Part shown: positions 1 through 11,700 of the stretch, piece after piece | How the letters are laid out: each line of letters begins with the position of its first letter | Numbering within the stretch: position 1 is the first letter of the stretch | Assembly (NCBI GenBank): GCA_947497945.1 | Contig: CANMIP010000018.1 | Span: 58,116-122,115, forward strand | Direction: 5' to 3' | Length of the DNA stretch: 64,000 bases | Source: an uncultured Tropicimonas sp. | GTDB taxonomy: Bacteria > Pseudomonadota > Alphaproteobacteria > Rhodobacterales > Rhodobacteraceae | Program-made: the position numbers and the translations under genes | The notes under the pieces: model-generated | Databases searched by the model: none | Told to the model about the DNA's origin: nothing | The model's input: the letters and a program-made list of their open reading frames with translations, nothing else

Positions 1-1
1 C

Positions 2-1672
2 AAGCGCGAACTGGGCCTGCGCCACCATGATGTGCAGATCCGCGGCGGCCTGGCGATGATCCGGGGCGAGCTGGCGGAGATGGATACCGGCGAAGGCAAG
101 ACGATCACGGCGGCCCTGGCTGCGGCAACGGCGGCGCTGGCTGGCGTGCCGGTGCATGTGATCACGGTGAACGGCTACCTGGCGCGGCGCGATTGCGAGA
201 CCCTCGCGCCGCTTTATGACGCGCTCGGGGTGAGTGTGGCGGTGATCGAGGAGGGGATGGAGCCGGCGGCCCGGCGCGAGGCCTATGGGGCCGACATCGT
301 CTATGCCTCCAATACCGAGATCGCATTCGACTACCTGCGCGACCGGCTGGTCTTTGGCGGACGCCAGGGAGAGCTGCGTCGGCGCCTGCGGCGGCTGACC
401 GGAGACCGGGATCTCGAGGAGCGGCTGGTGATGCGGGGGCTGCATTTTGCCATTGTCGACGAGGCGGATTCGGTCCTGGTCGACGAGGCGCGCACACCGC
501 TGATCATCTCGCGCCAGAGCAACCCGGAAGACGAGGCGCAATGGGCCGGAAAGGCGCTGGAACTGGCAGGGAACCTCGCCCGCGACGTCGATTACAAGCT
601 GATCGGTGACGAGCGTCGTGTGCGGCTGACCGATCGTGGGCGGGAAACGCTGACGCGGCGCACGGCGCGGCTCGACGGGCTCTGGGCGAGCCCGATCCGG
701 CGCGAGGAGGTGATCCACCAAGCTCTGTCGGCCCTGCATCTGTTCAAGCTTGGCGATCACTACGTGATCCATGACGGCAAGGTTCAGATCGTCGATGAAT
801 ATACCGGACGCCTGCAGCCGGACAGGTCCTGGTCGGACGGGCTGCACCAGCTCATCGAGGTCAAGGAAGGCGTCGAAGTGACGGGGCAGAACCTGTCCAT
901 GGCGCGGATGACCTATCAACGGTTCTTCCGCCGCTATCGGATGCTTTCGGGGATGACCGGCACCGCGCGGGAAGTGCGAGGCGAACTCTGGTCGGTCTAT
1001 GGCTTGCGGGTAAGCCGCGTGCCGCCAAACCGGCCGTCGCGGTTGCGGTTCTGGCGCCCGAAGGTGCGCTCGCATGCGGACGAAAAATGGGCTCGGGTTG
1101 CGGCCAGCACGGCGCGGGAGGTGGCGCGCGGGCGGCCGGTCCTGATCGGCACGCGCTCGGTTGCGGCCTCGCTGACCGCCAGCACGGCGCTGGAGGCAGC
1201 GGGGATCGACCACGCCGTGTTGAACGCCGAGAATGACACCGAAGAGGCGGCGATCATCGCCCGTGCCGGGGAGCCGGCGCGGGTGACGGTGGCCACCAAC
1301 CTGGCGGGGCGCGGGGTCGACATTGCGCTGGCCGAGACCGTGACGGCGGCGGGCGGCCTGCATGTGATCCTGACAGAGCGCCATGACGCGGGCCGTATCG
1401 ATCGGCAGCTCGCGGGCCGGGCCGGCCGCCGGGGCGAGCCGGGATCGGTCGAGGCGATCCTGTCGCTCGACGACCCGCTGCTCGACCTGCTTCAATCGCC
1501 GGCGGTCCGGCGGCTGGCACGATTTCCCTGGGGGACCTACGGGTTGCGTTTGCGGCTCTTCGACCGTGCGCAGCGCCGCACCGAGCGCGCCCATGCCCGC
1601 GCTCGAAAGGAACTGGTCCGACAGGACCGGCGTCTCAACACGTTGTTGTCGTTTACGGGGGGACTGGAATGA
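2..1672 (+). CDS. SecA-like preprotein translocase ATPase, 5'-truncated by window edge, lacking the canonical SecA C-terminal region
   Basis: Frame stays open to the window start (KRELGLRHHDVQIRGGLAMIRGELAEMDTGEGKTITAALAA); Walker A MDTGEGKT, VNGYLARRD, VDEADSVLVDEARTPLIIS, TNLAGRGVDI, QLAGRAGRRGEPGS. Ends at ...RKELVRQDRRLNTLLSFTGGLE, i.e. in the helical scaffold, with no C-terminal zinc-binding tail. Confidence 0.9.
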   Translation, partial: KRELGLRHHDVQIRGGLAMIRGELAEMDTGEGKTITAALAAATAALAGVPVHVITVNGYLARRDCETLAPLYDALGVSVAVIEEGMEPAARREAYGADIVYASNTEIAFDYLRDRLVFGGRQGELRRRLRRLTGDRDLEERLVMRGLHFAIVDEADSVLVDEARTPLIISRQSNPEDEAQWAGKALELAGNLARDVDYKLIGDERRVRLTDRGRETLTRRTARLDGLWASPIRREEVIHQALSALHLFKLGDHYVIHDGKVQIVDEYTGRLQPDRSWSDGLHQLIEVKEGVEVTGQNLSMARMTYQRFFRRYRMLSGMTGTAREVRGELWSVYGLRVSRVPPNRPSRLRFWRPKVRSHADEKWARVAASTAREVARGRPVLIGTRSVAASLTASTALEAAGIDHAVLNAENDTEEAAIIARAGEPARVTVATNLAGRGVDIALAETVTAAGGLHVILTERHDAGRIDRQLAGRAGRRGEPGSVEAILSLDDPLLDLLQSPAVRRLARFPWGTYGLRLRLFDRAQRRTERAHARARKELVRQDRRLNTLLSFTGGLE

Positions 1673-2490
1673 CTCGGGTTTGCAGGATGAGGGCAGGGGG
1701 CTTGGCGGTTCTGCTTGCGGTGTGGCCGTGGAGCGCATGGGCACAGGCCGAGATCGACTGCCTCATGGAGCCGGACGAAGTCGTCGAACTGGGCTCGCCT
1801 GTGTCGGGGCTCCTGGACGCGGTGCTGGTCTCGCGCGGCGATGCGGTCGAGGCCGGGCAGGTCGTCGCGCGGCTGAATTCGACCGTCGAGCGCAGCACGG
1901 TGGAGTTGCTGGAATTGCGGGCGAACTCGACTTCGGTCATCGATGCGCAGAAGGAGCAACTGGCGATGATCGAGCGTCGGCATCGCCGGATCAGCGAGCT
2001 GCGCCAGAGGGGCGTGGTCGCCGAGGAAGCGCTCGACGTGATCGAGGCAGAGCGGATTGCCGCGCAGAGCCTGCTGGTTCAGGCCGAGTTGAACCGTGAC
2101 ATCGCGATCAAGGAACTGGTGCGGGCGCGGGCCGCGCTGGGGCTGCGCGAGATCCACTCGCCGATCTCGGGGATCGTGGCCGAGCGCGTGCTGACGGGGG
2201 GCGAGTTTGTCGGCCAGGACGATCACGTATTGCAGATCGTCCGGCTCGACCCGCTGAAGGTGGAGGCTTTCGTTCCCGTGGACATGTTCACCAAGGTGAA
2301 GGTCGGTGATCGCGCCCTGGTCCGTCCCGCGCCGCCGCTCGCCGGAAGCCATGAGGCCGTCGTCACGGTGGTCGACAGGGTTTTCGACGCGGCCAGCGGC
2401 ACTTTCGTTGTCCGGCTGGAATTGCCGAATTCCGATGGAGACCTGCCAGCGGGGCATCGATGCGAGCTGGCCTTCGTTGACGGATCGTAA
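1669..2490 (+). CDS. HlyD/MFP-family periplasmic adaptor subunit
   Basis: ATGA overlap with the SecA-like stop; N-terminal hydrophobic signal (LAVLLAVWPWSAWA); lipoyl-like half motifs (GSPVSGLLDAVLVSRGDAVEAGQVVARL ... IHSPISGIVAERVLTGGEFVGQDDHVLQIV) with an intervening coiled coil. Confidence 0.85.
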   Translation: MTRVCRMRAGGLAVLLAVWPWSAWAQAEIDCLMEPDEVVELGSPVSGLLDAVLVSRGDAVEAGQVVARLNSTVERSTVELLELRANSTSVIDAQKEQLAMIERRHRRISELRQRGVVAEEALDVIEAERIAAQSLLVQAELNRDIAIKELVRARAALGLREIHSPISGIVAERVLTGGEFVGQDDHVLQIVRLDPLKVEAFVPVDMFTKVKVGDRALVRPAPPLAGSHEAVVTVVDRVFDAASGTFVVRLELPNSDGDLPAGHRCELAFVDGS

Positions 2491-2701
2491 AGTGCTGTGA
2501 ATAAAAGTTTCTGCAACTGCGAGACTGAAGCAGCTTTATAACGAACGCTTTGGATTATCGAAATTCTACCCTAAGATGAGTTCAGGACACGGCCTTGGGC
2601 CGTACGTTGAGCGCGCTAACCAGTATTCGAATCCGTCCTGAGTTGTTTCTTGGGAGGGGACGAGTTTTTCTCAATAGCAATTTTCAACTGGGGGGACGAG
2701 A

Positions 2702-5700
2702 ATGGCCTATCCATTCGGTGCAACGTCTTTTTTCGCGAACGCCACACCTGTTGATGCAACACCAAAACGGCGCAGCTGGTTCTCCGGCCGTACCCGCCAC
2801 AGGTTCCTTCGGTCGCTGCAGGCCATGCGGGAAGGGCGCGTCCCGGTAAAGGTCTCCGCGGTCCAGATCGAATCGCTTGAACCGCGATTCCTGCTGTCGG
2901 CAGACATCATGCCGCTCTCTGTCGATATGGCCGGGACGGATGCGTCCTTCACGTTGGAATTCGATTCCGTTGCCCAGACGTTCCGGATCTATGACGACGA
3001 AACCGGCGATCTGGTCGACGAGAGCGCGCTGGCCGAAACAAGCGAGATTCATATCGCCGGCACGGCTGGCGATGACAGGCTGACCCTCGACGTCGCCGGC
3101 GCGTTCCCGTCCGGCGTCACCCTCACCTTCAGCGGCGGTGCCGGCAACGACACTGTCGCCGGCCCCTCCGGCAACACCGAATGGCGCATCGATGGCATCG
3201 ACACCGGCACCGTGTCTGGCCTTCGCTTCGCCGAGGTGGAGACTCTCGAGGGCGCGGCAGACAACGAGGACACCTTTGTCGTCGACGCAGGCGGCGCGCT
3301 GTCTGGCGGTCTCGACGGTGGCGAGGGCGGTTTCGACAGCCTCGTCTTCGATGGAGGGACGTTCGACACGGTCGAATACGTGGCGTTCGATGCGCATTCA
3401 GGCACCGTCCAGCGGGACGACAACCTGCTTTTCTATGCCGGCCTCGAGCCGATCACCGACAATATGGACGTTGCCGATCGGGTTCTCGACCTGTCGGCTG
3501 TCTCCGACTCGGCGGTTCTGACCCAGGATGCGATCACGGGAGAACTGACGCTCGCACCGTCCGGGACGCCGACCTTCGAGTCGCACAGTTTCGCTCTGCC
3601 AACGAACAGCCTCACGATCAACCTGGGCGACGATACCGGGCTCTTCCCGAATGTTGGCGACTTTGCCGCGGATCTTCCGGCGAGCGAGCTGACAGACCTT
3701 CTGACAGCAGCGGCCTCCGGCGATGCGCTGGACATTCAATCAATCGATCTCGGCACTGCCGCCCTGACGATCAACGGGGAAGCCGGGCTGGATTCCGTGA
3801 AGGTGAGCGGAACGCTGACAGCGGGCGCGATTGCGATCAATGCGGAGCAGATAACGGTCGAAGCGACCGGGTCGGTGACCGGCTCTTCGGTGGCGTTCAA
3901 CGCGGATGCCACCGACAACGGTCTTCTTCCCGAGGTGATCGAGGACAGTGTCGACGGATTCTACCTGATCATTCCGACCGCCGAAATCGACATTCTTGGC
4001 TATGTCGAGGCGACCGATGGCGACGTGATCCTGTCGGCAACCGCCGTGACGAGCACAACGGTCGATCCGTTCGATTTCGCCGCCGGTGTGTCGGTCAGCG
4101 GCGCGGTGACAATTGCGCTTCCCACGGCAAAGGTGACCATTGGCGATGCGGGTGATCCGACGGTCGATGGCGTCGTTCATGCCAGCGGCAACGTCGATAT
4201 AGACACGTCGGTCAGCATGACCCTGACGGCGAAGGACGATGCCGAGGCGGGTGGATCAAGCAGTGCGGACGCGGCCGTGGCCGTTGCCGTCGTGCTGACC
4301 GAATCCGTCGTGGGCGTCTATGGCGGCAGCCTGATCGATGCGGGCGGGATGGTCGGGCTCAACGCCATGACCATGCTGGACATCACATCGCAGGTCGATG
4401 GAAGCGTGGCCGGTGCTGCTGGGGCGACCGTCGCGGTGACAACCGTGGTGGCCGAGACCTCCGCGCATGTGACCGACAGCGCCTCTGTCGGGTCGGCCTC
4501 GTCCCCGTCCACGCTGGATCTTGGCGCGACGCTGACCAGCACGGTCGTGACCTCCGCCAAATCGACGGCTGGCGGTGCGGACGAGTCCGGCGATGGCAGC
4601 AACGAGTCCGAGAAACAGCTTTTGGCCAGCAACGACGCCGGCACGTCGGCGAGCACCTCGGATGACAGTTCCGGCGATGTCACCTTCGCCGGCGCGGTCG
4701 TGGTGTCCTATTACGAGCCGACAACGGTGACCTATATCGACACGTCCGGCAGCATTGGCGCCAGCGGCGGTGTCACGCTGGACGCCTCGGCGACGGAATC
4801 CGTGACAGCGAATGCCAGCGGTCTGAATACGGCGGGCGAGGCGACGGGTGTGGGCATCGCGGTGGCCATCGGTGTTGTCGACAGCACCGTGCAGTCCTGG
4901 TTTGGCGGACAGACCCAGTACACCACGCCGAATCTCTCGGCCTCGGCGACGCTCGACGCGGATTCGAGCTACGTGCTGACCGCGGTCTCCGGCGCGGGCG
5001 ATTCCTCCGACATGAACATCGCCGGCGGGCTTGCGATCCATATCGTCACCACGAATGTCGCGGCGACGGTCGCGAACGGCGCGGCGCTCGAGCTGGGCGG
5101 CGCGAACCTTGCGCTCACGGCCAATTCGGCAACCGCGACCACGACCAGCGCGACCCCGAACAACAGCGAAGGCGGCGACGGGGCAACCGGCATCGGCGTC
5201 TCGGTCGCGCTCTATATCGGCTCGCACACGACGCGGGCCGCACTTGACGGCAACGCATTGGACGCCGCGCTCTACATCGACCCGGCAGATCTCGCGCTTG
5301 GCGACCTGACGCTTTCGGCCACCGGCGCCCATGAGGACGAGACCACCGCCGAGGGCGGCTCCTCCGGCACCGACACCTCCGTCGGCGGCGCGATCGCAAT
5401 CGCCGTTGTCGAGAACCTGACCGAGGCGGATATCGGAGTGGGCGGCAAGCTCGCGCTGTCCGGGTCCGTCGATGCCGATGCCATTCACAGCGGCTCCAGC
5501 ATGGTGACCGCAGGCGGCGACACCAGTGGCGGCGCAACGGCCATTGGCGCCGCGATCGCGCTCGGCTTTGTCGACAACACCGCGCAGGCCCGTGTGCGGC
5601 GGGACCTCGAGGCCGATGGCAGCGTGTCCATGACCGCACGGGCCGACGGCAAGTCGGTCGTGACCAGCACGGCCTCGGCGGCGGGCGCCGAGGAGGACAC

Positions 5701-8700
5701 CGATCCGTCCAGCTCCGGCGGTGCCGACAAGCAGAAGCAGGACCAGATCGACTTCGCCAATTCCAAGAAGTCGGGCGACGATGTCGGCACACCGACAGAA
5801 GCATCCGCCAACACGGAAGGCGACGGTGGCGCTTCCGGCAATGTGAGCGTGGCGGCAGCCCTGGCGCTCAACGTCTCCTCCTCGACGGCAGTGGCGGGTG
5901 TCGACGCAGTCACGGTCGACGCGACCGGACTCACGTTGGAGACCGAGAACAACATGCAGGCCGAAGCCGTTTCAGATGGCTCGGCAACGACGGGCACCGA
6001 AGACGGCGGCACCGCGATCGGCGTGGCCGTGGCGATCAATGTCGCCGACATGACCAATACCGCTTTCATCGACGATGGCGCCGACGTGAACACGACAACC
6101 GGCGGCCTCTCCCTCTCGGCGGGGATGAAGGATGTCGGCGGCGATGCCACACACAGTTTCAAGTCCGCAGCGACCTCCGGCGCGTCCGGGGGTGCCACCG
6201 GTGTCGCAGGCTCCTTCGCGCTCTCTATCGTGAGTGCGAAGACGGCAGCCTCCATCGCGGGCACGGCGAATGTCGCCGCGGGCAATGACACGGACGGGCG
6301 CGGGGGCGTTTCGATGACCGCCGCATCCGCCACCGAAAGCGAGGTCGCGGCCACGTCCGAGCAGGATGGCTCTGGCACGACCGGTGTCGGTGCCTCCGTT
6401 GCCATCGGCGTGACCGACATGCTGACCCGGGCCGAGATCGAGGACGGCGCCGTGCTGACCGGCGGAACCTCCCTGACGCTCACCGCGTCGGGCGATCATT
6501 CGGCCAGCACCACGGCGGACGCCGGTGCCGGCTCCGCGGCCACCTCGATCGGTGGCGCCATCGCGATTGCGGTCGATGACCGGATGACGCTGGCGCGGGT
6601 CGGGACCGGCCCTGCCAACCCGTCCGCCGATGCGCTGGACATCACCGGCGCGCTGTCCGCGGCGGCCACTCATTCCGGCGAGAGCCTGACCCGGGCCGAT
6701 GGCCGGGTCGAGGGCGCGGCGGACACCGCTATCGGTGCCGCAATCGCGCTTGCCTTTGTCGATGACACGGCAGCGGCGACGCTGGCACGCGATACCACCG
6801 CAGGTGGCAAGGTGTCTCTCTCCGCAGAGGCAGACGGGATGTCGGAGGCGAAGGCCTTCGCCTCGGCCGCCGGGGAAGAGGAAGAGGCCGATCCCGATGC
6901 CGCCGATGGCGGTGCCGATGGCCAGAAACAGAAACAGATCGACCTCGCGAACAAGAAGTCGGGCAAGACCGACGATACCGGGTCCGAAGCCTCGGCCGAG
7001 CAGGCCGGCGGCGGCAATGTCAGCGTCGCGGCTGCGCTTGCGCTGAACGTGTCGACCTCCTCTGCGACGGCAACCCTGCCGGCGGTGGAACTCGATGCGG
7101 GCGGGCTCGAACTTATCACCAGCAACCGGATGGAAGCCGACGCGGTGGCGGATGGTTCGGCCGCGACCGGGTCTGCCGATGGCGGCACGGCCGTCGGGAT
7201 CGGCGTCGCGATCAACGTCGCGACCATGACCAACACCGCGCGCGTGCTTGGAAGCGCCGATGTCGACATTACCGGCGCTGACGGCGTGAAGCTGAGTGCC
7301 ACGATGAAAGATGTGGGCGGGGACGATACGCACGGGTTCGGGGCCGTTGCGCGCTCTGGCGCGTCTGGCGGTGATACCGGCGTGGCCGGCTCCTTTGCGC
7401 TTTCGATCGTCAATGCCGACACGCGCGCGGCATTCGAAACCGGTTCCGACGTGGCCGCTGGCAGCGGGAATGTCGAGCTGACGGCAACATCGAAGAGCGC
7501 CGCCCCGACCCGGGATGGCGACGCCGATTCCGCCGATGATGTCGAGGATGCGGTCAGCGCCGGGGCAAATGTCGAGGGCAGCGGGACCACCGGTATCGGC
7601 GCCTCGATTGCCATTGCGGTGACGGACCTGATCACCGAGGCCGAGATCGATGACGATGCGACGCTGACCGGCGGAGCGAACCTCACTCTCAAGGCAACCG
7701 GGGATCACGAGAACCAGACCACCGCCAATTCCGGCGCCGAGGGCGGCTCGACCACGATCTCCGGCGCGGTTGCCATCTCGGTGGACAACCGGGTCACCGA
7801 AGCGCGGATCGGGACGACCAGCGGCGCGACCCTGGACATCACCGGCACGCTCGACATGCAGGCTGATCATTCCGGCAAGAGCGTCACCAAGGGGGATGGA
7901 AGCGTCACCGGTGCCGGCACGGCCGTGGGGGTCACCCTCGCGCTGGCCTTTACCGATGACACCGGGCGCGCGACGCTCGAACGCGATGTGCTGGCCGACG
8001 GCGCGGTGCTGCTATCGGCGGATGTGGATGGCAGCTCCGAGGTCGAAGCCAAGGCCTCGGCTGACGGGGCGAGTTCGGACGAGGAATCCGGCAGCTCGGA
8101 TGCCGATGCACAGAAGGACGCGCAAGTCGGCCTGGCGGAAGGCAAGTCCAATTCCAGCACCGGCAAGAGCGGCGGTGACCTTCAGGGCAGTTCCAAGGGC
8201 GCGAATGATGGCAGCGGCGGCAGCGTCTCCATCGGCGCGGCCCTTGCGCTCAACGTGGCGTCGGCGACGGCCCTGGCCTCGATCGCCGATGGGTTGACCG
8301 TGACCGCAGATCACGATGACGACGATGCAGGCACCGGCATTCTGTCGGTCACCTCCAGCAACAACATGGATGCCAAGGCGGTTGCCGATGCCAGCGCTGT
8401 CCTGCCAAGCGGCGACGGCGACGGGAATGGCACCGGCGTTGGCGTCGCCGTTGCGATCAACGTGGCGCGGATGACCAATGACGCGATCATCGGCGCCGGC
8501 AGCACGATCGTGGCCGACGGGATGACTCTGTCTGCCACCATGCGCGATACCGGCGACACGACGCACTCCTTCGAGGCAACCGCAAAGGCCGGGGCATCCG
8601 GCAGCGGCACCGGGATTGCGGGCGCCTTCGCGCTCTCCTTCGAGGACAGCACGACACGGGCCATCTTCGGGCTGGATCGGGATGCCGTGGACGGCGCCGC

Positions 8701-11700
8701 AGACCTGACACTGGATGGCGGCGCGGTCGATGTCGATGCCGGCAGCACGACCAACACGGTCGTCATGGCCGAGGGCTCCTCCACGGCCTCGGGCAACAGC
8801 ACCAGCGCAGGCATCTCCATCGCGCTCGGAATTGCCCTGAACGAAACCCGCGCCGAAATCGAGGATGGCGAGACGATCGGCGGCAGCGCCGCGAGTTTCA
8901 CCGTCGACGCGGTCTCCAGCGACACGATGACGACGACCTCGAAAGCCGGCGCTACCACCGGCAGCGGCACCGGGATTGGTGGCGCAGTGGCCATATCCTA
9001 TGTCGAGAACGACACGCATGGGATCATTGGGACCGGCGGCACCGACGCTGCCCTCGACCTCGATGGCGGCGCGTTGAGCGCAACGGCCGATCATCACGGA
9101 ACCGTCACCACGACCGGCGACGGTCGCGTCACCGGTGGAAAGACCGGAGTCGGTGTGTCCATCAGCCTGAACATCGTTCAGACGAACACGAATGCCTCCC
9201 TGGGGCGCGACTTCACCAATGTCGGCACGGTAACGGTCAAGGCCGCCTCCGACCTGGGTGTCGAAGCAACCTCTTTCGCTGGCGCCGAAGGCCAGTCCGC
9301 CGGTGGCAAATCCTCCGACGACGAGACGAAGTCACAGACCTCATTCGCCCAGAACCAGTCGGGCGGTTCCGCCACGCCAACCGTCGACGGCAACGAGGAT
9401 GTCACGCAGGAAAGCGTCGACCAGGGCGATTCCAATGCCGTCTCGCAATCCGGCAAGGGCACAGGGGCCAAAAGCGGCACGAAGGTCGCCGCTTCCGTTG
9501 TTGTCAATTACCTCGACCTCGACAACATCGCGACCATCAAGACCGGCACATCGATCACCGAGGCCGGGGCGATCACCGTCGACGCGACCATGGAGGTCGA
9601 CACGAAGGCGATTGCCAACTCGAAATCGGTTGCCCAGGCGGTGTCAAAGGACACGGCCGTTTCGGCCGCAATCGGCGTCAATATCGCGCTGCTCAAGAAC
9701 GAGGCGAAGCTGGAGGATACCGGTGTCGTCCTGTCCGGCGACAGCGTGGCCGTCAGGGCGATCACGCCCGACGTGAACACGCCGAATGAATTCCAGGTGC
9801 AGGCGCTGGCCGGTTCCTCGACGGGGAACAACGCCATCGCCGGCGGGATTGCCGTCAACTATGTCGAGATCGACACCGACGCGCGCATCGGCTCGCAAGC
9901 GCTTCTCGAAGCCGATACCGGCGATATCGTCGTCGCGGCAAGCTCGATCAACGAGGTGCAGAACATTGCAGGCGGCGCCGCGCTGAGTACCTCCAGCGGG
10001 TCCGGGGTCGGCCTTGCGGTCGGCATCAACATCTTCAACGGATTTACGACGACAGTCGATATCGGCAACGGCGCGGTGCTCGACGCCAATCCCGCCTCGG
10101 AAAGCAACTCCGTGGGCTCGGTTTCGGTGACGTCGATTGCGTCGCTCACACCGCTGAGCGATACGCTCCAACTGCTCGACCAGGAGCGCGACGATGACGG
10201 GAACGTCATTACCGAGACACTGACCGAACAAGAGATCGCGGTGACCAGCTTTGCGGCCGGCGTGGCGGGTGGCAATTCGGGAACCGCCGTGGGCGGCTCG
10301 GTCAACGTCAATGTCGTCCTGATGGATACCGAGACCATTCTCGGCACCGATGTCACGCTGGATGCCGACGAGGATGTCGAGGTCAAGGCAGAGGACGACC
10401 TGGAGATCTTCACCGGCGCTGGCGGGATCGGGATTTCGCTCGGCGGATCCGGGGTCGGGATCGGCCTGGATGTCAATGTCCTCACCCGCGACACGCTGGT
10501 CGATATCGGCGGTGGCAGCAGCCTGACCGCCGGGTCCGGCGATGTGACGGTCAAGGCGGACAGCAACGATATCATCACCTCGATCGCGGCCACGTTTGCC
10601 GCGAGCTTCAGCGGCTCCGGCATTGCCGGGTCGGTTGGCGTGGTGGTGCTGACAACCACGACCAAGGCGCTCGTGCGCAAGGATACCGGCGACGATCGCA
10701 ACACGCTGGACGCGGGCGGCGATGTTTCTGTCCAGGCCGAGGGCAATGCGAATATCGTGATGATCGACGGCGGCGTGGCCTTCGGGCAGGGCGCCGGGAT
10801 CGGGATCGCGAGTTCTGTCCTTGTTCATACCGATGACGTGGTTGCGGATATTGGCGGCCAGACGGATGTCATCAGCGGTGGTGACGCGGGCGTGAAGGTT
10901 TCGGCAGAGTCCGACGATGACCTGCTGATCGTCACCGCGGCGGGCGGAATCTCCGCCTCCAGTGCCGCGGTGGGCGGCTCGGTCCTCGTGCTCGTCCTCG
11001 ATGAGGACACACATGCCGGCATCGGCGCCGACACGATCATCACGGCCCAGGACATGACCAATGACCCGGATGTGGCGGTCTGGGCGGACTCGGACACCGA
11101 TATCATCGCCGTGGCCGGTTCGCTCGCAGCCTCGGGTGGCAGCGCCGCGGTTGGCGCTGGCGTCAACGTCCATGCGATTACCAAGTCGACACTCGCCTAT
11201 ATTCAGGACGACGTGACCATCGATGCCGATGGCAATGTCACCGTGGAGGCGACCAGCGACGAGAACGTCAAGACGATCTCGGCCGCGGCATCCGCGTCTT
11301 CGAGCGCCGGTGTGACCGTCACGGCCGATGTCTTTGTCCTGACCCTGACCACCCGCGCCTTCATCGGCGATGATCCCGACAGTGCGCTCGATGACGGGCT
11401 GGACGCCGCGGATGTGCAGGCGAATGGCAGTGTCCTGGTGCAGGCGATCGATGAAACGCAGCTTGACCTGATCGTTGGCGGGCTGTCCATCGGTGGCAGC
11501 GCGGGTATTGGTGTGGCCGCCGGCGTCGCCGTGATCAACAAGACAACCGAGTCCTTCATCGGCGCAGACGCAAAGGTCACCGGGGAAGGCAACAAGACCG
11601 TCTCGGCAAGAACAGGGCGGTTCGAAATCTCGGATGGATCCGCTGCCCAGGGCGTGGATGCGGCCGGCGTGGAGCCGGGAGCGGCATCGACCACGTCCCA

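Noticed and set aside
4256-5488. Minus-strand 410-aa ORF and many similar antisense ORFs within the giant gene
   Set aside because: Compositional artefacts of a repetitive GC-rich sense gene; no start-site or domain support.
5300-9400. CRISPR-like or DNA-level satellite array
   Set aside because: Units are ~1.2 kb, coding, in frame and diverged; no short identical repeats with unique spacers.
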